Origin: Spirochaetales bacterium
Lineage (GTDB): Bacteria; Spirochaetota; Spirochaetia; DSM-2461
NCBI GenBank assembly: GCA_028533045.1
Contig: JAQQAP010000028.1
Coordinates: forward strand, 1-64,000
DNA length: 64,000 nucleotides
Direction of reading: 5' to 3'
The translations under genes were made by a program, and so were the position numbers. Shown piece after piece: positions 42,910-50,911 of this stretch. How positions within the stretch are numbered: position 1 is the first letter of the stretch; the number at the start of each line of letters is the position of its first letter. The notes under the pieces were generated by a model, which worked only from the letters and a program-made list of their open reading frames with translations, did no database searches and was not told the origin of the DNA.

Positions 42910-43839
42910 TTAGCCGGCACATCTCTCATAAAAAGAACCGTAGCAAACGTCCTCTTCCGACGTCATTACCGCCATGGCTTCCCGGGGGTGCTGATTCAAA
43001 AGCCCCGATACTCCGTAGGGGATTCGGTAACCCCATTTATAGGTGGTCATAAGGGGTTCAATGTGATTCTGAATCGCCTTAATGATTCCTGTAATATCCC
43101 TGTCCCGGCCTTTGGCAAAGGGAAGAAGAAGTTCCATGGCCGTATTGCCCGCTCCCCGACCCATCCCGTAGAAGGAGGCGTCAATGTAGTCTACGCCGGA
43201 GTTCATTGCTTCCAGACTGTTGGCAAGAGCCATCTGAATATTGTTGTGTCCGTGGAAACCGAGCTTGAGATTGGGGCAGGCCTCCCTGTAGAAGGAGAGA
43301 CGCTCCCTTATGTCGGCGGCGATAAAGGAACCGAAGGTATCAGCCAGGTAAACCCCTTCCGCACCGGTTTCATTCACCTTGGCCAGACAGGCCTGCAGGT
43401 CTTCCTTATCCACTGCCGAAACAGCCATGATATTGAAGAAAGTCATATAACCCAGCTCATTAAGATGGTTGGACATCTCAATGGCTTCGTCAATCTGATG
43501 GATATAGCAGGCCAGTCGGAAAATATCGATCACCGACTCCTTTTTGGGAATGAAGTTTTCCTTTTCGCAGCGTCCAATATCGCCCATAACCGCAATCTTC
43601 ATGGATTCGGGCTTCTCCGTGACCACCTGGCGCAGAACCGCTTCATCGCAGAATCTCCAGGGCCCGTGATCTTCCCGGTTGAAAACCTTGGGACTCACCC
43701 GGTAGCCCATTTCCATGATATCTACCCCCGCCCGAATATTGGCTTCGTAGAGGGAACGAACCGCTTCCAGGGAGAACTCCCAGTTGTTCATAAGTCCCCC
43801 GTCCCTAATTGTGCAGTCGATCAATTTTACTTCATTCAT
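42910..43839 (-). CDS. DRE-TIM family aldolase-like enzyme
   Basis: A 309-residue TIM-barrel protein of the HMG-CoA-lyase/4-hydroxy-2-oxovalerate aldolase superfamily. The N-terminal IDCTIRDGGLMNNWEFSLE contains the metal-binding D-X-T-X-R-D motif, and later LGFHGHNNIQMALANS (about 195-210) supplies metal-ligand histidines. FYGMGRGAGNTAMELLL is another family signature. The reaction is probably a retro-aldol or condensation on a 2-oxo acid. The gene is preceded by a phenylalanine-rich attenuator, so its product may belong to aromatic or Phe-related metabolism (inference). A Shine-Dalgarno AAAGGAG precedes the ATG. Transcription is controlled upstream at 43857-44013. Confidence 0.85.
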   Translation of the reverse strand: MNEVKLIDCTIRDGGLMNNWEFSLEAVRSLYEANIRAGVDIMEMGYRVSPKVFNREDHGPWRFCDEAVLRQVVTEKPESMKIAVMGDIGRCEKENFIPKKESVIDIFRLACYIHQIDEAIEMSNHLNELGYMTFFNIMAVSAVDKEDLQACLAKVNETGAEGVYLADTFGSFIAADIRERLSFYREACPNLKLGFHGHNNIQMALANSLEAMNSGVDYIDASFYGMGRGAGNTAMELLLPFAKGRDRDITGIIKAIQNHIEPLMTTYKWGYRIPYGVSGLLNQHPREAMAVMTSEEDVCYGSFYERCAG

Positions 43840-43856
43840 GCTTTACTCCTTTGGGC

Positions 43857-44013
43857 AAAAAAAAGACCCGGGATTCAGAAAACTGATTCCCGGGTCTCGA
43901 TTACCTTGCTAATTCGACTAGCGCTTCAAACCAAGCGCAACAAGACCCGGGCGTCTAAAATAAAAATAGAAACCAAAAAAAGAGTTAAATACAAATAGGG
44001 GCCAAGTCTTGTT
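43857..44013 (-). promoter_or_regulatory. Phenylalanine-type transcription attenuator
   Basis: Minus-strand elements in order: region 1 AACAAGAC (44006-44013) complements region 2 GTCTTGTT (43939-43946). Region 2 extended, CCCGGGTCT (43943-43951), complements region 3 AGACCCGGG (43889-43897). Region 3 also pairs with region 4 (43864-43873), making a terminator of about 15 bp with one mismatch and a U8 tail (43857-43864). An accessory hairpin (43921-43938) sits at the leader stop. This is the classic 1:2, 2:3, 3:4 layout. Ribosome stalling on the leader's Phe codons should free 2:3 and allow transcription of the aldolase gene. Confidence 0.82.
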
Positions 44014-44019
44014 AGTCAT
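43918..44019 (-). CDS. Phe-rich leader peptide, 33 residues
   Basis: A 33-residue open frame translates the leader RNA. Residues 9-21 carry seven Phe (9, 11, 14, 15, 17, 19, 21) and two Tyr (18, 20); the C-terminal part spans attenuator region 2. There is a TAG at 43918-43920. The composition resembles the pheA leader peptide. The ATG at 44019 lies 7 nt after the -10 element, so translation should be leaderless. Its job is regulatory, not enzymatic. Confidence 0.85.
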   Translation of the reverse strand: MTNKTWPLFVFNSFFGFYFYFRRPGLVALGLKR

Positions 44020-44026
44020 TACTATT

Positions 44027-44055
44027 TAAATAGCAGTTTGAAGAAAAACTGTCAA
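44027..44055 (-). promoter_or_regulatory. Promoter of the attenuated aldolase transcription unit
   Basis: Minus-strand TTGACA (44050-44055), 17-bp spacer, TATTTA (44027-44032), then 7 nt to the leader-peptide ATG at 44019. Strong consensus -35. Confidence 0.8.
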
Positions 44056-44062
44056 GGGCGGT

Positions 44063-46294
44063 TTAGACTTTCTTTATTTTGTTCAATTCCCCGTTTATTC
44101 GGGCCAGGAAAGATTCCGGTACCGTACCCGGCCGTGCCTCGGCCAGTTTTTCCGGGGTAAACCCCCGGGCCATGGGGAACATGGGGTGCTCGTAGAGGGG
44201 ACCGGCATACTTTCTTATTAACTCCTTTCCCTTGGGGTATTTAAGTATGACACGGATCTTGTCTTTGATGGAAAGATACCCTTCGGGAAATTCCATGGGG
44301 GGAATCTCTTCATCCGCTTCCCCTTCGAACCAGTTCTTGAGAAAATGGAAGGGATCTTCCGGGCAGATGTAGGATTTTTCCGCCCGCCAGACCCGATTGA
44401 ATCGGGCTCTGTCGGAGCACAATTCCTTGCCCTTTTTGTCAAAGGCCCGCACTTTGACAGTCGTAATCCCCCGCTTTTTAAGGGGAATCTGGGAGAACTC
44501 AGCGGTTTTATCGGAAACGGGGGCCTCGTCCCATTCACGGCCGTTCACTTCCAAAATAACCGAAGCCAGGTTGGAGTAGACTTTGATTTCCATGGTCTTT
44601 CCCTGGCGCTTTTGGAATCTTTTTCCCGTAATATGCACCATGGGGTCCTCGTTCCAGTTGGCCTTGTACCAGTAGAAAGCATCCTTTCGGGTTTTTCTGT
44701 CGTAACTCACCAACCCCTTGTTATTCATACCCTGTACGCCCCCTTCGTCCCGCATGGGAGAGGCAAAATCAAACATATTCCACACAAAGGTACCCCAGAG
44801 CCGGGGATGGCGATTGAAAATATTTAAAATCTCTTCGTGAAATTGAGCGTGATACTCTTCCGAGTAGTCCTCCCGGCGGGGAGAATCACTGTGATAGGTG
44901 GTCAGTCCTTCCGCTCCATATTCGGTTATACCCAGGGGTATCTGGGGATTTTTTTGGGCAAATTCCTTAAGCCAGCGGTCCATTTGGGAACAGTCCTCGT
45001 AGTACCAGCCGTAATATTTATTGTAGCCCAGACAGTCGCTAATCTCATTTAAAGGGCCGTCGTCGGCGTAGTGTCCCACCTGGGACTGGGCTGTGAGGCG
45101 CCCCGGATCCAGTTCCTTGGCCCGTTCCTGCATTTTCTGTGTAATAATTCGGGCCCAATCCTTCTGGCTTCCTATGGTTATTTCATTTTGAAGTCCCCAG
45201 AAGCAGACGGAGGGGCTGTTGTAATTCTGCTTGATCAGTTCCTCCAGCTGCAAAAGGGCGTTGCTTCCCTTTTTGTCCTCATGGGAGGTCCGGGAAATAT
45301 AGGGAATCTCCGCCCACACAACATAACCCTCCCGGTCACAGAGTTGGTAGAAATCCCTGATGTGTTGGTAGTGGGCCAGGCGAATGGCATTGGCTCCCAT
45401 CTCTTCGATAATCTTAATATCTTCGCTTAGATGATTTTGATTGAGCGCCCAGCCCACCCCTTCCCGGTCCTGATGCCGGCTTACCCCGCGAAGGGGATAG
45501 GATTTTCCATTAAGCAGGAAGCCTTTGGCCGGATGGGTCTCTATAGTCCTAAAGCCCGTAAAGAGGCGGCGTCGGTCCAGTTTCTCACCTCCTCCCATTA
45601 AGCAGAGCTGAATCCCGTAAAGGGTAGGGGAGTGGCGGCCTTCCCAGAGCCGGGGATTGTCCAGAGAGAAGGAGAAGCGGATTTTCCTCTCTTCCACGGG
45701 ACTTTTTTCCCGAAGAAGAACCTCTCCCTCCGGAGATATGACCTCGCACAGGCAATAAAGTTCTTTCCCGTCCCCTGCCAGAGTCAGGAGGGCTTCCACA
45801 TCAAAGTCGACCCGATCCAAAGAGAGGGATTTTTGGTGTACATACACCCCGTCGCTGCTAAAGTCATCCAGGTCAAAGCGGTCCTCTTCGGTCTCAATCA
45901 GCCAGACCGGCCGGTAGAGACCTCCCATAAAGGCAAAATCCGCCATGAGGGGATAGATGTCTTCCCTGTGGCTGTTATCCACCGCCACAAGCAGGGCGTT
46001 TTTATCCTCACGAAGAAGGTGGGTGATGTTGTAACGAAAGCGGGAGTAGCCACCGCGATGCTCCCCGGCCAGTTTGCCGTTTACCTGAACCCGTGCCACC
46101 GAATTGGCCGCCCCGAACTCAAGATAATAGACTTTGTCCTTACAGGGTTTTCCCGGGAGCAGGCATTGGTAGATACAGGTGCCCCGGTAGTAGTCCGGCC
46201 CCTCGCTTGCGCTGTTCCAGCAGTGGGGGAGGGTGACCTGTTCGCTGCGGTTCTCCTTGGTAAAGGTCCACTCTTTAAGGGGGTATCGTTTCAA
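44063..46294 (-). CDS. Glycoside hydrolase family 2 beta-galactosidase/glucuronidase-like enzyme
   Basis: A 743-residue glycosidase without signal peptide, so cytosolic. Order: GH2 sugar-binding N-domain (about 1-150), immunoglobulin-like middle domain, then a TIM barrel with the acid/base pair in CFWGLQNEITIGSQ (about 380) and the nucleophile in LGITEYGAEGLTTYHSD (Glu about 450), and a C-terminal beta domain. The start overlaps the upstream MFS gene by 4 nt, so transporter and hydrolase act together on an imported beta-glycoside. The sugar specificity cannot be decided from sequence. Confidence 0.9.
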   Translation of the reverse strand: MKRYPLKEWTFTKENRSEQVTLPHCWNSASEGPDYYRGTCIYQCLLPGKPCKDKVYYLEFGAANSVARVQVNGKLAGEHRGGYSRFRYNITHLLREDKNALLVAVDNSHREDIYPLMADFAFMGGLYRPVWLIETEEDRFDLDDFSSDGVYVHQKSLSLDRVDFDVEALLTLAGDGKELYCLCEVISPEGEVLLREKSPVEERKIRFSFSLDNPRLWEGRHSPTLYGIQLCLMGGGEKLDRRRLFTGFRTIETHPAKGFLLNGKSYPLRGVSRHQDREGVGWALNQNHLSEDIKIIEEMGANAIRLAHYQHIRDFYQLCDREGYVVWAEIPYISRTSHEDKKGSNALLQLEELIKQNYNSPSVCFWGLQNEITIGSQKDWARIITQKMQERAKELDPGRLTAQSQVGHYADDGPLNEISDCLGYNKYYGWYYEDCSQMDRWLKEFAQKNPQIPLGITEYGAEGLTTYHSDSPRREDYSEEYHAQFHEEILNIFNRHPRLWGTFVWNMFDFASPMRDEGGVQGMNNKGLVSYDRKTRKDAFYWYKANWNEDPMVHITGKRFQKRQGKTMEIKVYSNLASVILEVNGREWDEAPVSDKTAEFSQIPLKKRGITTVKVRAFDKKGKELCSDRARFNRVWRAEKSYICPEDPFHFLKNWFEGEADEEIPPMEFPEGYLSIKDKIRVILKYPKGKELIRKYAGPLYEHPMFPMARGFTPEKLAEARPGTVPESFLARINGELNKIKKV

Positions 46295-47634
46295 ATTGTT
46301 ACTCCTTGGGGCGTGCTTTGTCCGGGCCTCTTCCAGATAAAGCGAAAAGCGAAAAAACTCAGTAAAAGGCAGATGGCGGGAATCCCCAGGGTCAGAAATT
46401 TGATCCCTGCCAGAGTTGTCCGGGGCTGGACGATTTGTTCGGAAGTATAACCGGTAAGAGCCAGCCCCGTACCTGAGAGAAAACCGGCTGCGGCCTGTCC
46501 CAACTTGCGGACAAAACTGTAGGCCCCGTAGATGGTCCCTTCCCGTCGTTCTCCCGTAAGCTCCTCCTGATAGTCAATACAGTCGGAGACCAGGGCCCAG
46601 ACGGTCATATTGGGAATCATGAGAAAAAAGTAGGCCCCAAGACCCCCAGCGAGATAGAGTATCCGGTGGGAGGGGAGGAGGAGGAGGCCCGTCCAGCAAA
46701 GGGCGGAAAACAGGGAGGACCAGGCCGAAGCTTTTGCCGCGCCAAAGCGTTTAACTAAAGTCGGGATAAGGAAGGAGGCCCCAATAGCAGGCAAAACCGC
46801 CCCGGCTCCGGCATAGGACATGAGTTTAAGGGCCCCGAGATTCTCCCTAAAGTAGTAAACATTCATAGCCCCGTTGATCATCAAGCCGGTCAGGAGAGCC
46901 ACAGAAGCCAGGGAGAGAGCCATAAAGGGACGGTTTTTGAGAAGTCCGGGAGGACCTTTTTTTTCTTGAATAGTAACATGGGCTGACCGGCAGGCGGGAT
47001 CTTCCGCCGTAAAAAGCCAGGAAAGAAGGTAGAAGAGGATCACCAGAGCGGAAATAAGAGACATAGAAATCAGATAGCCCCTCTCCTGCCTTTGGCCGAA
47101 TCGGACCAGAACCAGAGGCACCGCGACCCGGGGAATCACCATGCCCGCCAAACCGCCTATGCCCCGGGCTACGGAAAGAATGGAACGCTCCACCGGATCG
47201 CGGGTCATCACCGACGCCAGGGAGCCGTAGGGAATATTTACAAAGGTGTAGCACATCCCCCAGCTAATGTAGGTCGCGTAGGCCCAGATCAGCCTGTGCC
47301 CCCGGGCCAGTTTCTCCGGGACAAAGAACATCAGAACAGCCGCCAGCGCGACCGGCCAGCTCCCCCGAATCAGGAAAGGGCGAAACTTGTCGCCCCCCTT
47401 GTTACGTTTTTCCCGGCGCAGAAAAAGACGGTCCGTCCAATTACCCATAAGGGGGTCATTAATACCGTCCCAAATCCGGGCTACCAGAAACAGAGTCCCC
47501 GCCGCAGCAGCGCTAATTCCCAGAACGTCAGTATAGAAGGAGAGAAGGAAGGCGGAGGACATGCCAAAGGTCAGGCCATTCGCCAAATCGCCCAGCCCGT
47601 ATCCCCCATAGTGAATCTTTCTGATTGTACCCAT
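46291..47634 (-). CDS. Sugar:cation symporter, GPH/MelB-type MFS transporter
   Basis: A 447-residue membrane protein with about twelve hydrophobic segments. It has the GPH-family loop between helices 2 and 3, GINDPLMGNWTDRLFLRREKRNKGGDKFRPF (split in two: INDPLMGNWTD near 54, KFRPFLIRGS), and the helix 4-5 loop with MCYTFVNIPYGSLASVMTRD. The family couples sugar uptake to H+ or Na+. Overlap with the GH2 gene by 4 nt supports uptake of a beta-glycoside. No clear start promoter was identified. Confidence 0.88.
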   Translation of the reverse strand: MGTIRKIHYGGYGLGDLANGLTFGMSSAFLLSFYTDVLGISAAAAGTLFLVARIWDGINDPLMGNWTDRLFLRREKRNKGGDKFRPFLIRGSWPVALAAVLMFFVPEKLARGHRLIWAYATYISWGMCYTFVNIPYGSLASVMTRDPVERSILSVARGIGGLAGMVIPRVAVPLVLVRFGQRQERGYLISMSLISALVILFYLLSWLFTAEDPACRSAHVTIQEKKGPPGLLKNRPFMALSLASVALLTGLMINGAMNVYYFRENLGALKLMSYAGAGAVLPAIGASFLIPTLVKRFGAAKASAWSSLFSALCWTGLLLLPSHRILYLAGGLGAYFFLMIPNMTVWALVSDCIDYQEELTGERREGTIYGAYSFVRKLGQAAAGFLSGTGLALTGYTSEQIVQPRTTLAGIKFLTLGIPAICLLLSFFAFRFIWKRPGQSTPQGVTI

Positions 47635-47710
47635 CGCGCCTGATCATCGCACAGATTCTGTTAGAAAATGATTAAAACCTCAACGGCGATTAACACGATG
47701 GATGTGGTTT

Positions 47711-48973
47711 TTACTCCTGAAAAGGGGCAAAGCGCTCCCAAAAATCGGGAAACGACTTGGACACACAGCCCGGCTCCCCAATCAACTGACCCTCAACAGC
47801 CAGACCGGCCGCCGCAAAGGCCATGGCAATCCGGTGGTCGTTAAAGGAGTTAATCTCCGCCCCGTGCAGCTTCGAGCCGCCCTGGATATAGATATTGTCA
47901 TCGTCATAGCAGACCTGGCAGCCCATCATCTCAAGGTTGGACCGAATCGCCTCCAGCCGGTCACACTCCTTGTAGCGGAGCCGACCCACGCCGGTAAACA
48001 CCGATTCCCCCTCGGCAAAAGCCGCCGCCACCGCCAGGGAAGGCACCATATCGGGAATATCGGTCCCGTCCGCCTTAATAGCCTTAAGAGGACCGGCCGT
48101 CAGAGTCACAGCATCGCCGGACCACTCCACCTTACAGCCCATTTTTTCCAGAAGGGGCAGAATCTCCCGGTCCCCCTGCACCGATTCCCGGTTCAGCCCG
48201 GTCACCGTCACAGATTTCCCGCACACCGCCGCGGCAATAAAAAAGAAGGTCGCGCTGGAAAAGTCGCCCTCAACCGCAATATCGCAAGCCTTATAAGATT
48301 GGCCCGCAGGAATCGTCATACGTTTATAGTCCCGATTGTCCGTCTTCACACCGAACTTTTCCATCATGGACGTGGTAATATCAAAATAGGGCCGCTCCGA
48401 CATCTCATCGGAACAGATAATCGTCGTCTCCTCTTCGGTCAGCGCCCCGGAAATCACAAGAGAACTAAAATACTGGGAGGTCTTGGCCCCGGACATAGTC
48501 GTCTCGCCCCCCTTAAGAGGAGAAGGGTGAATCCGCACAGGAGGAAAACCCTCCTTATTCAGGTACGTCGCCTTGCCGCCCAGCTGGTGAATCCCGCTGA
48601 TCACCTCGCCAATAGGACGCTTGAGAAGCCCCTCCTTACCAGTCAGAACCACCTCTTTGTCGCAGAGCGCAGAAAGGGAAGACAAAAAGTTCATCGTCAC
48701 CCCCGATTCGCCCGCATTCAACTCCTCCTGCTGGGGATGATACTTCCCCGCGCAGCCGGTCACAAGTAAATCGGCCCCGTCCTCAACAATCTGAGCCCCC
48801 AGGGATTTAAGACACCCAATCAAATGAATCTGATCCTGACCCATCAAAGGATTCCTCACCCGGCTCGTCCCCTCCGCCAGAGAAGCGAGAACCAGCGCCC
48901 TGAGCGTATAAGCCTTGGCGGGCGGAGCGGCAACGGTAACAGTCTGTCTTTTCATCGGTAAAACGGCTTTCAT
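47711..48973 (-). CDS. aroA: 3-phosphoshikimate 1-carboxyvinyltransferase (EPSP synthase)
   Basis: It joins PEP to shikimate-3-phosphate in aromatic synthesis. The 420 residues have the six-fold EPSPS pattern: APPAKAYTLRALVLASLAEG (13-33, split), NAGESGVTMNFLSSL, GREIL-type DRE, GAKTSQYFSSLVISGALTEE, DFSSATFFFIAAAVCG, PDMVPSLAVAAAFAEGES and FNDHRIAMAFAAAGL. In the N-terminal PEP/phosphate loop the usual GSKS reads PAKAY, with Lys kept but Ser replaced by Ala. A -35/17/-10 promoter with a 6-nt gap gives a probable leaderless transcript from ATG 48973. Confidence 0.93.
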   Translation of the reverse strand: MKAVLPMKRQTVTVAAPPAKAYTLRALVLASLAEGTSRVRNPLMGQDQIHLIGCLKSLGAQIVEDGADLLVTGCAGKYHPQQEELNAGESGVTMNFLSSLSALCDKEVVLTGKEGLLKRPIGEVISGIHQLGGKATYLNKEGFPPVRIHPSPLKGGETTMSGAKTSQYFSSLVISGALTEEETTIICSDEMSERPYFDITTSMMEKFGVKTDNRDYKRMTIPAGQSYKACDIAVEGDFSSATFFFIAAAVCGKSVTVTGLNRESVQGDREILPLLEKMGCKVEWSGDAVTLTAGPLKAIKADGTDIPDMVPSLAVAAAFAEGESVFTGVGRLRYKECDRLEAIRSNLEMMGCQVCYDDDNIYIQGGSKLHGAEINSFNDHRIAMAFAAAGLAVEGQLIGEPGCVSKSFPDFWERFAPFQE

Positions 48974-48979
48974 GAGCCC

Positions 48980-49008
48980 ATAATGACGGAAAACCGCTCA
49001 ATTTTCAA
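48980..49008 (-). promoter_or_regulatory. Promoter of aroA (leaderless type)
   Basis: Minus-strand TTGAAA (49003-49008), 17-bp spacer, CATTAT (48980-48985), then 6 nt to the ATG at 48973. No Shine-Dalgarno sequence. Confidence 0.65.
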
Positions 49009-49009
49009 G

Positions 49010-49155
49010 AGGCGGGCGCCTCCCTCCGCAGCTGGCGCTGCTCCGGGCCGGGCTGCTCCGCTCAAACGGCTTAACCCCGCCGCTACTTCCGTCTTCCTCC
49101 CGTCAGCCGGGCGTCGGGCGCCGTAACCGCTGCGATCCCTGGCGCGAAAGCCGAA
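49010..49155. other. GC-rich non-coding block between aroA and cmk
   Basis: This stretch is much richer in G+C than the rest of the window and contains short inverted repeats such as GCAGC-TGGC-GCTGC and GGGCG/CGCCC types. I see no convincing open frame or known RNA. It adjoins a 7-bp-period repeat and may be part of the same dispersed element. Confidence 0.4.
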
Positions 49156-49159
49156 GTGC

Positions 49160-49218
49160 GACAGCGGAAAGCGGAAAGCGGAGAGTAGAAAGCTGAAAGC
49201 GGACAGCGGAAATGTCGG
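49160..49218. repeat. Heptamer-type repeat element, copy A
   Basis: Tandem 7-bp units of AGCGGAA/AGCTGAA/AGCGGAC type between CGACA and TGTCG ends. About 30 bp, beginning GAGAGTAGAAAGCTGAAAGC and continuing into AGCGGACAGCGG, are identical to copy C in the opposite orientation. With copy B it could form a large hairpin. Confidence 0.75.
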
Positions 49219-49271
49219 GTATGTGACGTAGTACGGTTATTTGCGCCCGTGCCTTACGTTCCGCAGTAAGT

Positions 49272-49922
49272 TTAATTTACTTCATCTGTCCGCTTTCCGC
49301 TTTCAGCTTTCAGCTCTCGTACTTCTTCTTCCATCTGTCCAACAACCTGCTCAATCGTCAGCTCCGACGTATCAATCACTACGGCTCCGTCGGGAATCTT
49401 CAGGGGAGAAATCTTTCGGCCTTCATCGGCCCTGTCCCGGTTGATTATATTCTCCAGGACCATTTGGTAATCTTCCTCAATACCCTTTGCTTTGAGTTCT
49501 TCAAACTTCCGCCTGGCCCGGGTTTCAGGAGAGGCGGTAATATAAAACTTGAGGGGCGCCTCGGGAAAAACCACCGTACCTATGTCTCTGCCTTCAATGA
49601 CAATATTACCGGCGGTTCCCAGTTCTTTTTGATAGTCTTTAACAATCTTCCTTACTTCCGGGATTTGTGCGATCAAAGGAACCAGGCGGGAAATCTTTTC
49701 ATCGTTAAGATGGAACTCATTCTTCTTTTCAAAATCACAATGGGCGGCGGCGGAGATGACAGCTTCCCTGTCTTCAATCTTGATTCCGCTAATTAGACAA
49801 TCAAGGGTAATCTTCCTGTAAAGGGAGCCCGTATTCAGTAAGCTCATGTTTTGCTTTTTCGCAAATTTCCGAGACACCGTACTCTTCCCAGAACCGCTTG
49901 TTCCGTCAATCGTAATAATCAT
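49272..49922 (-). CDS. cmk: Cytidylate kinase
   Basis: It phosphorylates CMP/dCMP. The 216-residue protein has the P-loop IDGTSGSGKST (5-15), LNTGSLYRKITLDCL (about 30), IVIEGRDIGTVVFPEAPLKF (about 112) and NIINRDRADEGRKISPLKI (about 165). The last residues (RELKAESGKR, about 202-211) are encoded by the heptamer repeat copy B, so the C-terminus is probably an extension made by the repeat and not part of the fold. It follows psuG after 56 nt that carry repeat copy C. Confidence 0.93.
   Translation of the reverse strand: MIITIDGTSGSGKSTVSRKFAKKQNMSLLNTGSLYRKITLDCLISGIKIEDREAVISAAAHCDFEKKNEFHLNDEKISRLVPLIAQIPEVRKIVKDYQKELGTAGNIVIEGRDIGTVVFPEAPLKFYITASPETRARRKFEELKAKGIEEDYQMVLENIINRDRADEGRKISPLKIPDGAVVIDTSELTIEQVVGQMEEEVRELKAESGKRTDEVN
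49286..49323. repeat. Heptamer-type repeat element, copy B
   Basis: CCGCTTT and CAGCTTT units lie inside the 3' end of cmk and end with CTCTCGTACT. Orientation is opposite to copy A and the same as copy C. On the gene strand it begins AGTACGAGAGCTGA, as copy C does at the psuG stop. Confidence 0.75.
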
Positions 49923-49942
49923 CCTTGTTCCCTCAAATCAAC

Positions 49943-49992
49943 TTCCGCTGTCCGCTGTCCGCTTTCAGCTTTCTACTCTCAGCTCTCGTACT
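49943..49992. repeat. Heptamer-type repeat element, copy C
   Basis: Units of CCGCTGT/CCGCTTT/CAGCTTT lie between psuG and cmk. On the minus strand the element begins with TACGAGAGCTGA, in which the TGA is the psuG stop codon. This suggests insertion or growth exactly at a gene end. Confidence 0.75.
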
Positions 49993-50911
49993 TCGCCAAC
50001 TCCATCGCCGTTCGAGCCGCTACCCGGGCGTTATTGTGAACCAGTTTAATATTGGAAAAGAGGCTGCTTCCTTCGGTAAGTTCCGTTATGCGTGCCAGGA
50101 GGAAGGGGGTCGACTCTTTTCCTTTGATTCCCTTCTCGTGCATTTCGTCCAGGGCTTGCTCAATGGCGTCGGTCACATGCTCCGGCTCCATGGAATACTC
50201 TTTGGGGATGGGGTTTGCTATCACGACGCCTCCGGCAAGCCCTAGTTTCCACTTAATATTCAGGGCATGGGCCAGTTCGGCCTCGCTGTCCACCCGGTAA
50301 TCCACGCCCAGGCCGCTGGAACGGGTGTAAAAGGCGGGCAGTTCTTCCGTCCCAAAGCCTACAACGGGCACGCCCCTTGTTTCCAGGTACTCCAGGGTGA
50401 GGGGCAGGTCCAGGATGGCCTTCGCCCCGGCGCAGACAACCGCAACGTCGGTACGGGCCAACTCTTCCAGGTCTGCAGAAATATCAAAGGTGGCCGGCGC
50501 TCCCCGGTGTACCCCGCCGATACCGCCGGTGGCAAAAAGTTTAATCCCCCCGATAGCCGCGCCTATCATGGTGGCCGCCACGGTGGTTGCTCCGGGAATT
50601 TTTCGGGCCAGAACAAAGGGAAGGTCCCGTCGGCTGCATTTGATTACGTCCGAACCGGCTTTTCCCAGCATATCGATTTCGTCGGAGCTCAGACCTACCT
50701 TAAACTTGCCGTCCATCAGGGCCACCGTAGCGGGAACAGCCCCTTCGCTGCGGATAATCTTCTCCACTTCCAGGGCGGTCTCTACGTTTTGCGGGTAGGG
50801 CATGCCGTGGGCAATAATGGTTGATTCCAGGGCCACCACGCCCTTTCCCGATTCTACCGCTTCCCGGACTTCCGGGGCCAGATCAATCAGTTCGTTATTC
50901 AAATCTTTCAT
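49979..50911 (-). CDS. psuG: Pseudouridine-5'-phosphate glycosidase
   Basis: It splits pseudouridine 5'-phosphate into uracil and ribose 5-phosphate. The 310-residue protein has the family blocks VALESTIIAHGMPYPQN (26-42), RDLPFVLARKIPGATTVAAT (about 94-113), FATGGIGGVHRGAPATFDIS (about 125-144) and NPIPKEYSMEP (about 233). A pseudouridine kinase gene (psuK) is not in the window. It abuts rdgB and the C-terminus coincides with repeat copy C. Confidence 0.95.
   Translation of the reverse strand: MKDLNNELIDLAPEVREAVESGKGVVALESTIIAHGMPYPQNVETALEVEKIIRSEGAVPATVALMDGKFKVGLSSDEIDMLGKAGSDVIKCSRRDLPFVLARKIPGATTVAATMIGAAIGGIKLFATGGIGGVHRGAPATFDISADLEELARTDVAVVCAGAKAILDLPLTLEYLETRGVPVVGFGTEELPAFYTRSSGLGVDYRVDSEAELAHALNIKWKLGLAGGVVIANPIPKEYSMEPEHVTDAIEQALDEMHEKGIKGKESTPFLLARITELTEGSSLFSNIKLVHNNARVAARTAMELAKYES

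Noticed and set aside
43840-44062. T-box riboswitch upstream of the aldolase gene
   Set aside because: The region lacks the conserved T-box sequence and has a translatable Phe-rich leader with a full 1:2:3:4 pairing set, so leader-peptide attenuation fits better.
47702-48769. Long antisense open frames over aroA, and similar frames over PPi-phosphofructokinase (59554-60732) and the chemoreceptor/aldolase (42709-43998)
   Set aside because: They are antisense to well-supported genes, lack ribosome-binding sites and show low-complexity composition.
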